A stretch of DNA of 64,000 nt from Streptomyces sp. ATexAB-D23 (GTDB taxonomy: Bacteria; Actinomycetota; Actinomycetes; Streptomycetales; Streptomycetaceae). The position numbers were made by a program, and so were the translations under genes. Location of the stretch: the NCBI RefSeq assembly GCF_000373645.1, contig NZ_KB892001.1, forward strand, positions 450,667 through 514,666, read 5' to 3'. Of this stretch, positions 49,671 to 58,610 are shown piece by piece (within the stretch, counting starts at the first letter, position 1; each line of letters starts with the position of its first letter). Below the pieces are notes generated by a model that worked only from the letters and a program-made list of their open reading frames with translations, made no database searches and was not told the DNA's origin.

Positions 49671-50441
49671 GATCCGCCTCTTGCGCAGCGAGTGCCAGGC
49701 GGCCCCTGCCAGCGCCCGCGTCGACCGGGGCACCGAAAGCTGTTCGTGCTCCCGGTACAGGGCCCAGTTGTACGGGATGAGTGACAGCTTGTTCGAGGAC
49801 AGCGATCCCGGACGCTGGGCCCTGTACACGGCCAGCGGCTCCGGGAGCCCCGCGGCATCGAACCCGTCACGCATGATGGACAGCCACAGGGCGTAGTCCT
49901 GGCGCTTGGGCATCTCCGGCATCAGCCGCGTACCCAGGACCGTGCGGTCGTACATCGCGGTCAGCGCACCGATGTGGTCCTGAAGCAGCATCGCGCGGTA
50001 GTCGACGCGTTCCTGGACGGGGACGATGCGCCCGTTCGGCTCGAAATCGGAGCTCTCACCGACGTGATCGGCGTCCATCTTGTAGTAGGCGGTGAATGTC
50101 AGAGGCACCTGCGCCGTCGCCGCGAACGCGAGTTGCCGCTCCAGCTTCTCCGGCAGCCACATGTCGTCACTGTCGAGGAAGGCGATGTAGTCCCCGTTGG
50201 CCCGCTCCATGGCGAGGTTACGAGCCCGGCCCGCGCCGCCCCGCTCCGGGGCCGTTTCCGGGCGGACGCGTTCGTCCTGCCGGGCGAATTCCTCCAGCAG
50301 GTCCATGGACCCGTCCGAGGACTGGTCATCGGTGACCAGCAGTTCCAGATCGCTGTGCGTCTGGGTGAGCACCGACCGGACCGCAGCACCGAGAGTGACT
50401 GCCGAGTTGTACACCGGCATCACGACAGACACCAAGGGCAC
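49668..50441 (-). CDS. Family 2 glycosyltransferase
   Basis: A 257-residue GT-A enzyme; GTG 50441 with CAGGGAGA upstream. N-terminal VSVVMPVYNSAVTLGAAVRS, LLVTDDQSSDGS, then YIAFLDSDDMWLPEKL with the metal-binding DSDD (~89-92). It likely transfers a sugar to an unknown acceptor; it is single and not in an operon. The stop lies inside the MITE end. It interrupts the DUF4191-RDD gene order and has hairpins on both sides, suggesting acquisition. Confidence 0.9.
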   Translation of the reverse strand: MPLVSVVMPVYNSAVTLGAAVRSVLTQTHSDLELLVTDDQSSDGSMDLLEEFARQDERVRPETAPERGGAGRARNLAMERANGDYIAFLDSDDMWLPEKLERQLAFAATAQVPLTFTAYYKMDADHVGESSDFEPNGRIVPVQERVDYRAMLLQDHIGALTAMYDRTVLGTRLMPEMPKRQDYALWLSIMRDGFDAAGLPEPLAVYRAQRPGSLSSNKLSLIPYNWALYREHEQLSVPRSTRALAGAAWHSLRKRRI

Positions 50442-50517
50442 AGCGCTTCTCCCTGATAGACCGAATTCTCATTCCGACCGGAATTTTAGTAGGAGCCGCG
50501 TCCAGCCCCGACAGCGA

Positions 50518-50557
50518 GAGGGCGGGCCGTGAACCTCGTGGTTCACGGCCCGCCCTC
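50518..50557. terminator. Hairpin between glycosyltransferase and RDD genes
   Basis: Perfect 18-bp stem (50518-50535 with 50540-50557), 4-nt loop, 18 bp past the RDD gene stop; probably its terminator. Confidence 0.8.
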
Positions 50558-50574
50558 TTCGCGCTGCGTACGGC

Positions 50575-51042
50575 TCAGAGGCGGACCTGGACCGCGCGGG
50601 CGAGGCGGTCGTGGAGGCCGCGGCCGTCGCGGTCCCAGACGAGGGCCGGGATCGCCAGGCAGAGCAGCACGCTGCGGATGAGGACGCGTACGAGGCCGAG
50701 GCGGCCGCCGTCCTCGGCGATGACGCGGATGCCCATGAGGCGCTTGCCGGGGGTGCAGCCGATGGTGCCGAGGGTGAGCACGCTCATGACGAGGAAGATG
50801 CCGAGCGCCCAGTTGCCCGCGGACTGCTGGTCACCGCGAGCGAACAGTCCGTATGCGATCAGCAGGCACAGGGCCCAGTCGATGAAGAGAGCTCCGAAGC
50901 GCCGGCCGAGCGGGGCGATGGCCCCCGGGCCCTGCTCGGGGAGGCCGAGCCGCTTGCCCCGGTAGCCGAAGTCGGCGCCCATCTCCTCGGCGGCCGCGCG
51001 CGGCCCGGAGAGCCACGATCCGATTGCTTGCCTGTTGTCCAC
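50575..51042 (-). CDS. RDD-family membrane protein
   Basis: A 155-residue protein; GTG 51042 (homology begins DNRQAIGSWLSGP). RDD pattern: LGRRFGALFIDWALCLLIAYGLF, then LGIFLVMSVLTLGTIGCTPGKRLMGIRV and a third hydrophobic segment. Ends with the charged LHDRLARAVQV. Role unknown. Divergent from glnA. Confidence 0.85.
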   Translation of the reverse strand: MDNRQAIGSWLSGPRAAAEEMGADFGYRGKRLGLPEQGPGAIAPLGRRFGALFIDWALCLLIAYGLFARGDQQSAGNWALGIFLVMSVLTLGTIGCTPGKRLMGIRVIAEDGGRLGLVRVLIRSVLLCLAIPALVWDRDGRGLHDRLARAVQVRL

Positions 51043-51191
51043 CCGACCACGGTACTGCGCCCGCCCGCGCCTCTTCCCCGGCGGGTGTCGTCCCATTCCC
51101 CGGACATCCGGGCGAGACGGCCGGGAAACCCGCCGGACCCCGGTACGAAGGCGGCCGGGGGGCTGTTCGACCGCCTGTCGCACCCGGCTCG

Positions 51192-51208
51192 GTTAACTTC
51201 GGCGAAAC
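51192..51208 (+). promoter_or_regulatory. GlnR box upstream of glnA
   Basis: GTTAAC-TTCGGC-GAAAC fits the Streptomyces GlnR consensus (GTnAC-n6-GAAAC), 119 bp before the glnA start. GlnR activates glnA when nitrogen is limiting. Confidence 0.8.
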
Positions 51209-51327
51209 AAATGGGTCATGCTTGAGAAATCCGGTCTGCCTATGGTCGGGTCCAGCGTGTGCCACCGCACTGGTCACACAACGAGCTGCAACCCCGTCCC
51301 TCCCGGGCCGGGAGTAGGAGGAGTTGG

Positions 51328-52737
51328 ATGTTCCAGAACGCCGACGACGCGAAGAAGTTCATCGCCGACAACGACGTCAAGTTCATCGATGTCCGGTTCT
51401 GTGACCTGCCCGGTGTGATGCAGCACGTCACCGTGCCGGCGGCGACCTTCAACCCGGCCGACGAGCTTGCCTTCGACGGCTCGTCGATCCGCGGCTTCCA
51501 GGCCATCCACGAGTCCGACATGGCGCTGCGCGCGGACCTGTCGACCGCCCGCGTCGACCCCTTCCGCCGCGACAAGACCATCAACATCAACTTCTTCATC
51601 CACGACCCGATCACCGGCGAGCAGTACAGCCGTGACCCGCGGAACGTGGCCAAGAAGGCCGAGGCCTACCTCGCCTCGACCGGCATCGCCGACACCGCGT
51701 ACTTCGGCCCGGAGGCCGAGTTCTACGTCTTCGACAACGTCCGCTTCCAGACGTCGGCGAACGAGAGCTTCTACCACATCGACTCCGAGGCCGGCGCCTG
51801 GAACACCGGTGCGATCGAGAACAACCGCGGTTACAAGGTCCGCTACAAGGGCGGTTACTTCCCCGTCTCGCCGGTCGACCACTTCGCCGACCTGCGCGCC
51901 GAGATGTCCCTGGAGCTGGAGAACAGCGGCCTTCAGATCGAGCGCCAGCACCACGAGGTCGGCACCGGCGGCCAGGCCGAGATCAACTACAAGTTCAACA
52001 CGCTGCTCGCCGCGGCCGACGACCTGATGCTCTTCAAGTACATCGTGAAGAACGTCGCCTGGCGCAACGGCAAGACCGCGACCTTCATGCCGAAGCCGAT
52101 CTTCGGCGACAACGGCTCGGGCATGCACGTCCACCAGTCCCTGTGGGCCGGCGGCGACCCGCTGTTCTACGACGAGCAGGGCTACGCGGGCCTCTCGGAC
52201 ATGGCGCGCTACTACATCGGCGGCATCCTGAAGCACGCCCCGTCGCTGCTGGCCTTCACCAACCCGACGGTGAACTCCTACCACCGCCTGGTCCCCGGCT
52301 TCGAGGCCCCGGTCAACATGGTGTACTCGCAGCGCAACCGCTCCGCCGCGATGCGCATCCCGATCACCGGCTCCAACCCGAAGGCCAAGCGCGTCGAGTT
52401 CCGCGCCCCGGACCCGTCGTCCAACCCGTACCTGGCCTTCTCGGCCCTCCTGATGGCCGGCCTGGACGGCATCAAGAACAAGATCGAGCCCGCCGAGCCG
52501 ATCGACAAGGACCTCTACGAGCTGGCTCCCGAGGAGCACGCCAACGTCCAGCAGGTCCCGACCTCCCTCCCGGCCGTCCTGGACGCCCTGGAGGCGGACA
52601 ACGAGTACCTCCAGGCGGGCGGCGTCTTCACGTCCGACCTGATCGAGACGTGGATCGACTACAAGCGCACCCACGAGATCGCCCCGATCCAGCTGCGCCC
52701 GCACCCGCACGAGTTCGAGCTGTACTTCGACCTCTAA
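51328..52737 (+). CDS. glnA: Glutamine synthetase type I
   Basis: A 469-residue GSI; ATG 51328 preceded by AGGAGGAG. Visible motifs are FDGSSIRGF (~50), [34 protein letters not shown] and the adenylylation site Tyr397 in DKDLYELAP. It makes glutamine from glutamate and ammonia as a dodecamer. Transcription is probably GlnR-controlled and activity controlled by adenylylation. Confidence 0.97.
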   Translation: MFQNADDAKKFIADNDVKFIDVRFCDLPGVMQHVTVPAATFNPADELAFDGSSIRGFQAIHESDMALRADLSTARVDPFRRDKTININFFIHDPITGEQYSRDPRNVAKKAEAYLASTGIADTAYFGPEAEFYVFDNVRFQTSANESFYHIDSEAGAWNTGAIENNRGYKVRYKGGYFPVSPVDHFADLRAEMSLELENSGLQIERQHHEVGTGGQAEINYKFNTLLAAADDLMLFKYIVKNVAWRNGKTATFMPKPIFGDNGSGMHVHQSLWAGGDPLFYDEQGYAGLSDMARYYIGGILKHAPSLLAFTNPTVNSYHRLVPGFEAPVNMVYSQRNRSAAMRIPITGSNPKAKRVEFRAPDPSSNPYLAFSALLMAGLDGIKNKIEPAEPIDKDLYELAPEEHANVQQVPTSLPAVLDALEADNEYLQAGGVFTSDLIETWIDYKRTHEIAPIQLRPHPHEFELYFDL

Positions 52738-52810
52738 ATCGCGCGGCCCGAACGCGCCCGCACCGCCGGTCGGAACCTGATGGCGTACCGGCGCGGCCAC
52801 GCCGGAGCCA

Positions 52811-52848
52811 GAGCCCTGCCACTCTTCACGGAGAGTGGCAGGGCTCTT
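52811..52848. terminator. Hairpin terminator after glnA
   Basis: Perfect 16-bp stem (52811-52826 with 52833-52848), 6-nt loop; also serves the convergent GNAT gene, whose stop is 3 bp away. Confidence 0.85.
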
Positions 52849-52850
52849 CG

Positions 52851-53363
52851 CTAACTCTCTCGCAGCGTTCTGACCATGACCGCGTACAGCGGGGAGTCGT
52901 CGGAGGGCTTGGCCCCGTCCCGCTTCTCGTAGCCCCACTTCTCGTACAGGGCCTGCACCCTCGGGTGGGTGGAGTCGACCAGGAGCGTCACGAAGTCGAC
53001 CTCGACCGATCGGATCAGTGCGTCGTGGATCTGCTGCGCCCGGCCGGTCCCCTGCCACTGGGGTACCACCATCAGCTCGGACAGGGCGAAGATCCGGCCG
53101 CGCACATCCCTGGGCCGGTCCGATCCCTTCCACCAGCCGCCCGGCTTGAACCTCGAACCGTACGCGTACCCGATCGGTCCGCCGTCCTCCCAGCCCGAGA
53201 CGCACAGCCAGTTCTCGCGCCCGGACCACAGGTCGACGTAGTGCGAGAACCGCTCGCGCGAGTGAAACGGGTCGGGCTCGTCCGCGTAGACCTCGTCATG
53301 TATGTCCAGGAGCAAGGAACGCACGTCCTGCGCATCGGCGTGCGTGTGCGTCTTCAGATCCAT
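52851..53363 (-). CDS. GNAT-family acetyltransferase
   Basis: A 170-residue protein. Central FALSELMVVPQWQGTGRAQQIH (~92-113) is the acetyl-CoA loop; VTLLVDSTHPRVQALYEKWGYEK follows. It overlaps the upstream regulator by 10 bp, so the two are co-expressed. It may take part in the nearby lasso cluster or act independently; substrate unknown. Confidence 0.83.
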   Translation of the reverse strand: MDLKTHTHADAQDVRSLLLDIHDEVYADEPDPFHSRERFSHYVDLWSGRENWLCVSGWEDGGPIGYAYGSRFKPGGWWKGSDRPRDVRGRIFALSELMVVPQWQGTGRAQQIHDALIRSVEVDFVTLLVDSTHPRVQALYEKWGYEKRDGAKPSDDSPLYAVMVRTLRES

Positions 53364-54595
53364 CGGCGTGACTCCTCGATCCAGCTCACGACCTCGGCCG
53401 CCTTCGTGCCCGTGGCCTCAATGACTTGGCGAGTGACAGCGAGCGTCCTCGTCGTGCGCAGCGACCCGGACGCCGGCAGCAGCATCTCGTACGCGCGGCG
53501 TCCTGTTCCGGCGGCAAGCTCCACCTCTCCCTGCCTCGCCTGGGAAAGCGATAGGTGCGCCGTGTAGAGGGCCTTGTTCCGGACCATGTCGTCGGGGATC
53601 CCCGCAAGAGTGTGGTGGAGGCAGGACTCGGCCCGCTCGTGTTCCCCCAGTGCGGTCCAGACGTACGACGCCAGGGCGTTGTATTCGGCCCAGTCGTAGA
53701 ACGAGATCCACGCGGAGGGCCGTACATCGTCGGCGCGTCCGAATGCCTTCTCCGCGAAGCTCATGGCCCGCAGCGATTCGGTGGGCTGATGCAACCTCGC
53801 CAAGGCGTTCGCGTGCCGCATGTGTCCCAGCGACGCATACAGCGGGTCCCGCCGGGCGGTCGAGGACCGCTTCATGACCTCGGCGCCGGCCGCCGCCTCG
53901 GCGTGGTTCTCGCGTTGGCTGGAGGTGAGCATCAAGTGATCCCAAACGCGGTACATGCCCTCCCCCTCACGCGCCAGACCCGCGAGGGGGAGGGCTTTGT
54001 CGAGGTGGGAGCGGGCACGCTGTGGAGCGCTTGCGTCGATGGCGGCGAAGGCCGCCAGACACATGGCATCGGAGGCGAGCCGGTACATCTGGCGCTGCAC
54101 GCGGTCCGAGGCGCCACCGCCGGCGAGCGACGACTGGATACGTGCCGTGAGCTCGATGGCTCTGTTCTCGACCCTCCGCGCCCCGCCGAGTCGCGAGTCA
54201 TCGCGCAGCAGCTCGGTGTACTCCAGGTGAAACCGGTCGGCGTCGCACTGTCCCAACCGCGTGAGGCGTGGCGAGGTGGCAACGGCCGCGACGGTTCCGG
54301 TCGCTGCGACAAGGAAAGTACGGCGGTGCACTGGGCCCTCCGCTTGTACGGCGGTACGTGGTGGGGCGAACCCCAGATCCGCGACAGGGCAGCCGAATAC
54401 CGCCTCAAGTGCGGCACACGTGCGGCCGATCGGTCTGCGGGTGCTGCCGTTGAGAAGGTTGCGCACTGTCCGCGCGGACACATCGCCCGGCCTCCCTCCG
54501 AGCTCGTCGAGCGCGATGTTCATCCGACGTGCTAATTCGTCCTGCGTCAGACCAAGTTCGTCCATCCGGCCTCGCAGGATGACGTTCGCTCCCAT
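53354..54595 (-). CDS. XRE-family regulator with TPR-like C-terminus
   Basis: A 413-residue protein; ATG 54595 (MGANVILRGRMDELGLTQDE). HTH ~8-70 (LARRMN, SARTVRNLLNGSTRRPIG). A twin-arginine-like/hydrophobic patch (HRRTFLVAATGTVAAVA, ~98) precedes a helical repeat domain (~130-400). Codon 21 is TTA (54533-54535), implying bldA-dependent timing. It is divergent from the small genes and lasso operon; a CGTCCG-N19-CGGACG inverted repeat (54621-54651) just upstream may be its operator. Probable pathway regulator (inferred). Confidence 0.8.
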   Translation of the reverse strand: MGANVILRGRMDELGLTQDELARRMNIALDELGGRPGDVSARTVRNLLNGSTRRPIGRTCAALEAVFGCPVADLGFAPPRTAVQAEGPVHRRTFLVAATGTVAAVATSPRLTRLGQCDADRFHLEYTELLRDDSRLGGARRVENRAIELTARIQSSLAGGGASDRVQRQMYRLASDAMCLAAFAAIDASAPQRARSHLDKALPLAGLAREGEGMYRVWDHLMLTSSQRENHAEAAAGAEVMKRSSTARRDPLYASLGHMRHANALARLHQPTESLRAMSFAEKAFGRADDVRPSAWISFYDWAEYNALASYVWTALGEHERAESCLHHTLAGIPDDMVRNKALYTAHLSLSQARQGEVELAAGTGRRAYEMLLPASGSLRTTRTLAVTRQVIEATGTKAAEVVSWIEESRRWI

Positions 54596-54837
54596 GCGGC
54601 AGAACGTAGCCGGGTCGGTACGTCCGAACCAGCCGTCGGGTAATACGGACGCAAAGTTTTCCGGTTGGCTGTTGGCGCCTCGACGGCGACCTTTCCTGTC
54701 CACAGCCGCCCGACGGTCGTTGACTGGTCATACGCCCCGGAGGTTGAAGGACGCTCCGGGCGGTTCCCCCGAAGCAGCGGCCACGCCCTGTCTGTGGTAC
54801 GGCCCGCTGCACCAGCCCTCACCCGCAGGAGTGCGCG

Positions 54838-54981
54838 ATGACCACGCCCCTCCCCGCCGACGAGCAGCCGGAGTACGGCGTCCCGAGCTCCGACCTGACA
54901 GCCCGTGCCCACGAAGGGTTCGCGGTGTTCCTCGCCCAGTTCGAGGACAACGACCCGCCGGACGAGGAGGTCGCACAATGA
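54838..54981 (+). CDS. Small acidic hypothetical protein
   Basis: A 47-residue protein (MTTPLPADEQPEYGVPSSDL...EEVAQ) with GCAGGAG upstream of ATG 54838. Rich in Glu/Asp/Pro; contains AHEGFAVFLAQFEDND. Its stop overlaps the next ATG (ATGA). Such small genes often sit beside XRE/TPR regulators in Streptomyces. Function unknown. Confidence 0.65.
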   Translation: MTTPLPADEQPEYGVPSSDLTARAHEGFAVFLAQFEDNDPPDEEVAQ

Positions 54982-55190
54982 CCGCCGTCGGCATCGGATC
55001 GTTCTTCCACGAAGACGGCCACCCCTGGCTGCATCGACAAGTCCGCGACGTCGCGAGCCGGGGCGAAGGCAAGCTCACCGCGATCGTCCACGAGAGGACA
55101 AACGGACGAACTGTTCGTGTCGCGCATGTGCGGCCCGCATCCGGGGTCGAGTGGACGACGTCCGTAGACAACCTCCAGCTCATCCCGTGA
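54978..55190 (+). CDS. Small hypothetical protein
   Basis: A 70-residue protein coupled to the preceding gene (ATGA). Predicted beta-rich: MTAVGIGSFFHEDGHPWLHR, TAIVHERTNGRTVRVAHVRP, then EWTTSVDNLQLIP. No family recognised. It is about 160 bp before the lasso precursor on the same strand. Confidence 0.65.
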   Translation: MTAVGIGSFFHEDGHPWLHRQVRDVASRGEGKLTAIVHERTNGRTVRVAHVRPASGVEWTTSVDNLQLIP

Positions 55191-55353
55191 GACAGCGATT
55201 GGCAGTCCTCTCGGACACCATCCTCACCGTTCTCGCACGGCCCTCGCCGACACGTTCGGGAAGGTAGCCCACTGACTTCCGCCCCGCCGCATCACCAGCC
55301 CGGGGCGGGTGCACCACCAGGCATCACTCGCACATTTACAGGAGGGCACCACC

Positions 55354-55494
55354 ATGATCGACACCTGCAACGAGAACAGCGACACCGCTCCCGAGAAGAA
55401 ATCGGTGGCGGTCGACCTTGGCGATGTCGCTGAGCTGACCGAGGGCCAAGGCGGCGGACAGTCGGAGGACAAGCGCCGCGCGTACAACTGCTGA
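55354..55494 (+). CDS. Lasso peptide precursor (albusnodin-type)
   Basis: A 46-residue precursor; ATG 55354 has AGGAGGG 8-9 bp upstream. The ~30-residue leader ends in VAELTE, with Thr at position -2 as lasso leader peptidases require. The 16-residue core GQGGGQSEDKRRAYNC starts with Gly1, which can be joined to Glu8 or Asp9. Lys10 just after the ring is the expected acetylation site. From memory the core equals or closely matches albusnodin, an acetylated lasso peptide. The C-terminal Cys is single, so no internal disulfide is possible. Confidence 0.93.
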   Translation: MIDTCNENSDTAPEKKSVAVDLGDVAELTEGQGGGQSEDKRRAYNC

Positions 55495-55512
55495 TCCCTG
55501 TCGCACCGGGCG

Positions 55513-55538
55513 CGGCCCTGGCCCTCGGGCTGGGGCCG
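55513..55538 (+). terminator. Attenuator-like hairpin after precursor gene
   Basis: A ~11-12-bp GC stem (arms 55513-55524 and 55527-55538, two G-T pairs), followed by TTCCCCGCTTTT. It lies between the precursor and cyclase genes, where partial termination would keep precursor mRNA in excess over enzyme mRNA. Confidence 0.5.
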
Positions 55539-55566
55539 TTCCCCGCTTTTGACCCTGGAGGACACG

Positions 55567-57369
55567 TTGCCCATCGGCGGATTCAGCGCCAACCGGCCCG
55601 ACCTTCCTCGGCCGCTCGGCGCGGAGAGCATCACCACGACCTCTCTGTGGCGACTCGGCAGCGCCCCCGTCCGCACGGCCCAGCGGCCCGGCCGACGCGT
55701 CCATGTCATCGGCTTGTGCGGAGCCACGGCTGAAGAGGTGCAGTCTCTCGCCGACGGCCTTGTCCCCACCCACGCGACGTGGCAGTGGCCGGGTACCTAC
55801 GCGGTCTTGGAGGAACTGGAGCACGGCCTTGTCCTCCATACCGACCCGGCCGCCGCACTCCCCCTGTACGCGGTCGCCTGGCGCGGGACCTGGGCCTGGT
55901 CGACATCGGCGCGCCACCTTGCCGCCCTGGCGGACGCGCGCATCGACATAAGGCGCCTGGCCTGCGCGTTCCTCGCCCCATCCGTGCCCGCATTGGCTTC
56001 TGGCCGTACGTACTTCTCCGGAGTCGAACAGCTCCCACCCGGCAGCCGCATCGAACTCCCTGCCACCGGAGACCGCTACACGTGCAGCAGCATGTGGTGT
56101 CCCGACCCCCTCAATGGACCACCGCCACACCTGCGCTTGCGTAGCGCCCTCACTGCCGCCGTACGTCTCCGCGCCGACACCGACCCGGCCCTGTCCAGCG
56201 ACCTTTCCGGTGGCCTCGACTCCACCACGGTCGCCGTCCTCGCCTCCTGCGCCGTGCCGGACCCGGTCAACGCCGTCACCGTCCACCCCAGAGGCGTCCT
56301 CGACGGCGCCGACCTCCGTTACGCTCGGCTCACCGCTGCGGCCTTCCACGGCAGGCTCCGCCACCATCTCCTCCCGCTCGGCGATGAACACCGGCCGTAC
56401 ACCGGGCTCACCGACATACCCGTGACCGGCGAACCCGCGCCTTCCACGCTTACGCAGATCCGGCTCCTGGCCCAATTCCGCTGGATGCGCCGGGAACTCG
56501 GCACCCGCACCCACCTGACCGGCGACGGCGGGGACAGCATTCTCTTCCAGCCGCCGGCCCATCTTGCCGACCTCCTGCGCCATCGCAGGTACATCCGCGC
56601 CGCCCGCGACGCGCTCGGATGGGCTCGGCTTCGCCACACCGCCGTCGCCCCGCTGCTTCGCTCCGCAGCGATGATGACGACCACCACTCGCGAGCACGCC
56701 TTGACAACTGTCGCCACCGAATTGAGCAACGGAGTCAAGCAGAATCGGGAGAATGTCGGGTGGTTCTCCGCCCTCCCCGTGCCCTCATGGGCAAACCCCT
56801 CAGCCGTACGCCTCCTCACCGAGGCCACCGAGGGCTACGCTGCCGAGCCCGACCCGCTGCCGGGTCCGGACGCCTCAGTGCGCATCCTCGTGGACGAGAT
56901 CCGGGAGGTGGCGCGCACGGCGGTGGCCGATGCCGAACTGGCCGACGCCTGCGGAATCGAGCTGCACAATCCGTTCCTGGACGCCTCCGTGGTCGACGCG
57001 GTGCTACGGACCCCGCTGGGCCGGCGCCCCCCGCTCTACGCCTACAAGCCGGTGCTGACGCGGGCGTTCGCAGATCTGCTCCCCGCCGAACTAGCAGCCC
57101 GTACCACGAAGGGCGCCTTCGAGGCAGACCACTACGGCGGACTGCGCGCCGCGCTTCCCGGACTGCTCGCCACCGGGGGCATGAACCTGGCCTCGCTCGG
57201 CCTGATCGACGCGAAGCGCTTCCGTGACCAGATCCTCCGGGCCGCCGCCGGGGCGCCTATGCCACTCGCGCACATCGAGCAGGCCTTGGCCGCCGACGCC
57301 TGGTTGCACGCCCTCATCCACGCTCCCGAGCCCGTGTGGGTCGCTCGTGTCCCCGGAAAGGTGGAGTGA
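55567..57369 (+). CDS. Lasso peptide cyclase (asparagine-synthase-like, C protein)
   Basis: A 600-residue protein. TTG 55567 is chosen because CTGGAGGA (55555-55562) is spaced correctly; TTG 55549 lacks a site. The degenerate N-terminal glutaminase-like domain lacks an N-terminal Cys. The synthetase part has PP-loop LSGGLDST (~214-219), LTGDGGDSILF (~318) and ELHNPFLDASVVDAVL near the C-terminus. It adenylates the ring-forming side-chain acid and joins it to Gly1 of the core. It overlaps the next gene by 1 bp. Confidence 0.93.
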   Translation: MPIGGFSANRPDLPRPLGAESITTTSLWRLGSAPVRTAQRPGRRVHVIGLCGATAEEVQSLADGLVPTHATWQWPGTYAVLEELEHGLVLHTDPAAALPLYAVAWRGTWAWSTSARHLAALADARIDIRRLACAFLAPSVPALASGRTYFSGVEQLPPGSRIELPATGDRYTCSSMWCPDPLNGPPPHLRLRSALTAAVRLRADTDPALSSDLSGGLDSTTVAVLASCAVPDPVNAVTVHPRGVLDGADLRYARLTAAAFHGRLRHHLLPLGDEHRPYTGLTDIPVTGEPAPSTLTQIRLLAQFRWMRRELGTRTHLTGDGGDSILFQPPAHLADLLRHRRYIRAARDALGWARLRHTAVAPLLRSAAMMTTTTREHALTTVATELSNGVKQNRENVGWFSALPVPSWANPSAVRLLTEATEGYAAEPDPLPGPDASVRILVDEIREVARTAVADAELADACGIELHNPFLDASVVDAVLRTPLGRRPPLYAYKPVLTRAFADLLPAELAARTTKGAFEADHYGGLRAALPGLLATGGMNLASLGLIDAKRFRDQILRAAAGAPMPLAHIEQALAADAWLHALIHAPEPVWVARVPGKVE

Positions 57370-57926
57370 TGGAGCGGTCCGTGGACTTCGGTCACGTACA
57401 GGTCGTCATCAACTACGACACCGGCGGCGTGCGCTGTCTGATCCCTGCAGAGCCTGCCCCGTCGACCGCTCCGAAGGCGAGTTGGGGCAGCACCGAGCAC
57501 CCCGCCGGCCTCACTGTCCCCCACAGCGCATGGAGCTCCACCGCAGCCGCCGTCCTCGCCGGCGTCCTGGCGGTGAAAGCAGCGGGGAAGAAGGAAACCG
57601 CCATGCGACGCCTCATCGATGTCATACGCACAGCGACGTCAACAACCACACACCCCGCCACCCCCGAGCAGGCCGAGCGTGCTGTCCTCGCCGTGCGCCG
57701 GGCCGCCTGGTTCTCTCCCGCCCGAACCGCCTGTCTGGAAGAGTCGGCCGCCGCCGTGCTTCTCCTCGCCCTCCGGCGCCGGTCTGTCGTCTGGTGCCAC
57801 GGCGTCGCGCCGGACCCCGTACGCCTGCACGCATGGGTCCAGACTGGCGAAGGAGTTCCCGTAGCCGAACCGCCGTCCACGTTCCTCTACACGCCCGTCT
57901 TGATGATCGGAGATACCCATGACTGA
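57369..57926 (+). CDS. Lasso leader peptidase (B2-type), possible N-terminal recognition segment
   Basis: A 185-residue protein. The C-terminal ~85 residues match B2 transglutaminase-like peptidases: AAWFSPARTACLEES (Cys122), VRLHAWVQ (His154) and PVAEP (Glu167), where most relatives have Asp. The N-terminal ~80 residues (GHVQVVINYDTGGVRCLIP) may be a short recognition element, as no separate B1/RRE gene is present. It cleaves the leader so the C protein can cyclise. Overlaps the acetyltransferase gene by 8 bp. Confidence 0.85.
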   Translation: MERSVDFGHVQVVINYDTGGVRCLIPAEPAPSTAPKASWGSTEHPAGLTVPHSAWSSTAAAVLAGVLAVKAAGKKETAMRRLIDVIRTATSTTTHPATPEQAERAVLAVRRAAWFSPARTACLEESAAAVLLLALRRRSVVWCHGVAPDPVRLHAWVQTGEGVPVAEPPSTFLYTPVLMIGDTHD

Positions 57927-58491
57927 GCCGGCTCTGTGGCTGACCACCAAGACCTGCGGCCTCGGCTCCTACCGCGCCGATCTGGTCGAGACGTACTGGA
58001 AATGGGAGCAGGACCTCACCCTGATGATCGGCTACGGCCGCCAGGCCCCCGAGTCCTTGGAGGCCCGCGCCGAAGGGATGCAGCACCAGCTCCGGGGATC
58101 GAACACCCGCTTCACCGTCTACGACCTGGCCGGCACCGAGCCCGTCCCGGTCGGCGTCACCACTCTGCTGCCCGACGATTCCGTACGCACCGCCGAGTTC
58201 GTCGTCATGCTGGCGCGCGAAGCCCGTGGACGCGGCCTCGGCACCGAAGCGACTCGCCTGACCCTCGACTACGCGTTCCACGTGGCCAACCTGCGCATGG
58301 TGTGGCTCAAGGTGCTGGCTCCGAACGCGGCCGGGCTCAAGGCGTACGAGCGCGCCGGGTTCCAGCCAGCGGGAAAGCTGCGCGAGGCCGGATACTGGCT
58401 CGGCCAGGTCTGCGACGAGGTGCTGATGGATGCTCTGGCGCAGGACTTCACCGGGCCTTCGGCGGTGCAGGCGCTCCTGGGCCGTGTCTGA
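57919..58491 (+). CDS. GNAT acetyltransferase of lasso cluster
   Basis: A 190-residue protein with acetyl-CoA loop LAREARGRGLGTEATRLTLDYAF (~96-118) and LKVLAPNAAGLKAYERAGFQPAG. Tight overlap with the B2 gene indicates a dedicated tailoring enzyme; by analogy with the albusnodin cluster it should acetylate the core Lys. In that system acetylation is reported as integral to production (recall). Confidence 0.88.
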   Translation: MTEPALWLTTKTCGLGSYRADLVETYWKWEQDLTLMIGYGRQAPESLEARAEGMQHQLRGSNTRFTVYDLAGTEPVPVGVTTLLPDDSVRTAEFVVMLAREARGRGLGTEATRLTLDYAFHVANLRMVWLKVLAPNAAGLKAYERAGFQPAGKLREAGYWLGQVCDEVLMDALAQDFTGPSAVQALLGRV

Positions 58492-58610
58492 CCCAGGGTC
58501 TCGGGTCGACTCGCGGAGGGTCGCCCACCTAATTCGATTGCGGCGGCTTCCCGCCATGGACATGCTGTGCGTCGTCAAGATGCCGGCCGGCGCCTGGGGG
58601 CGGGGACTCG

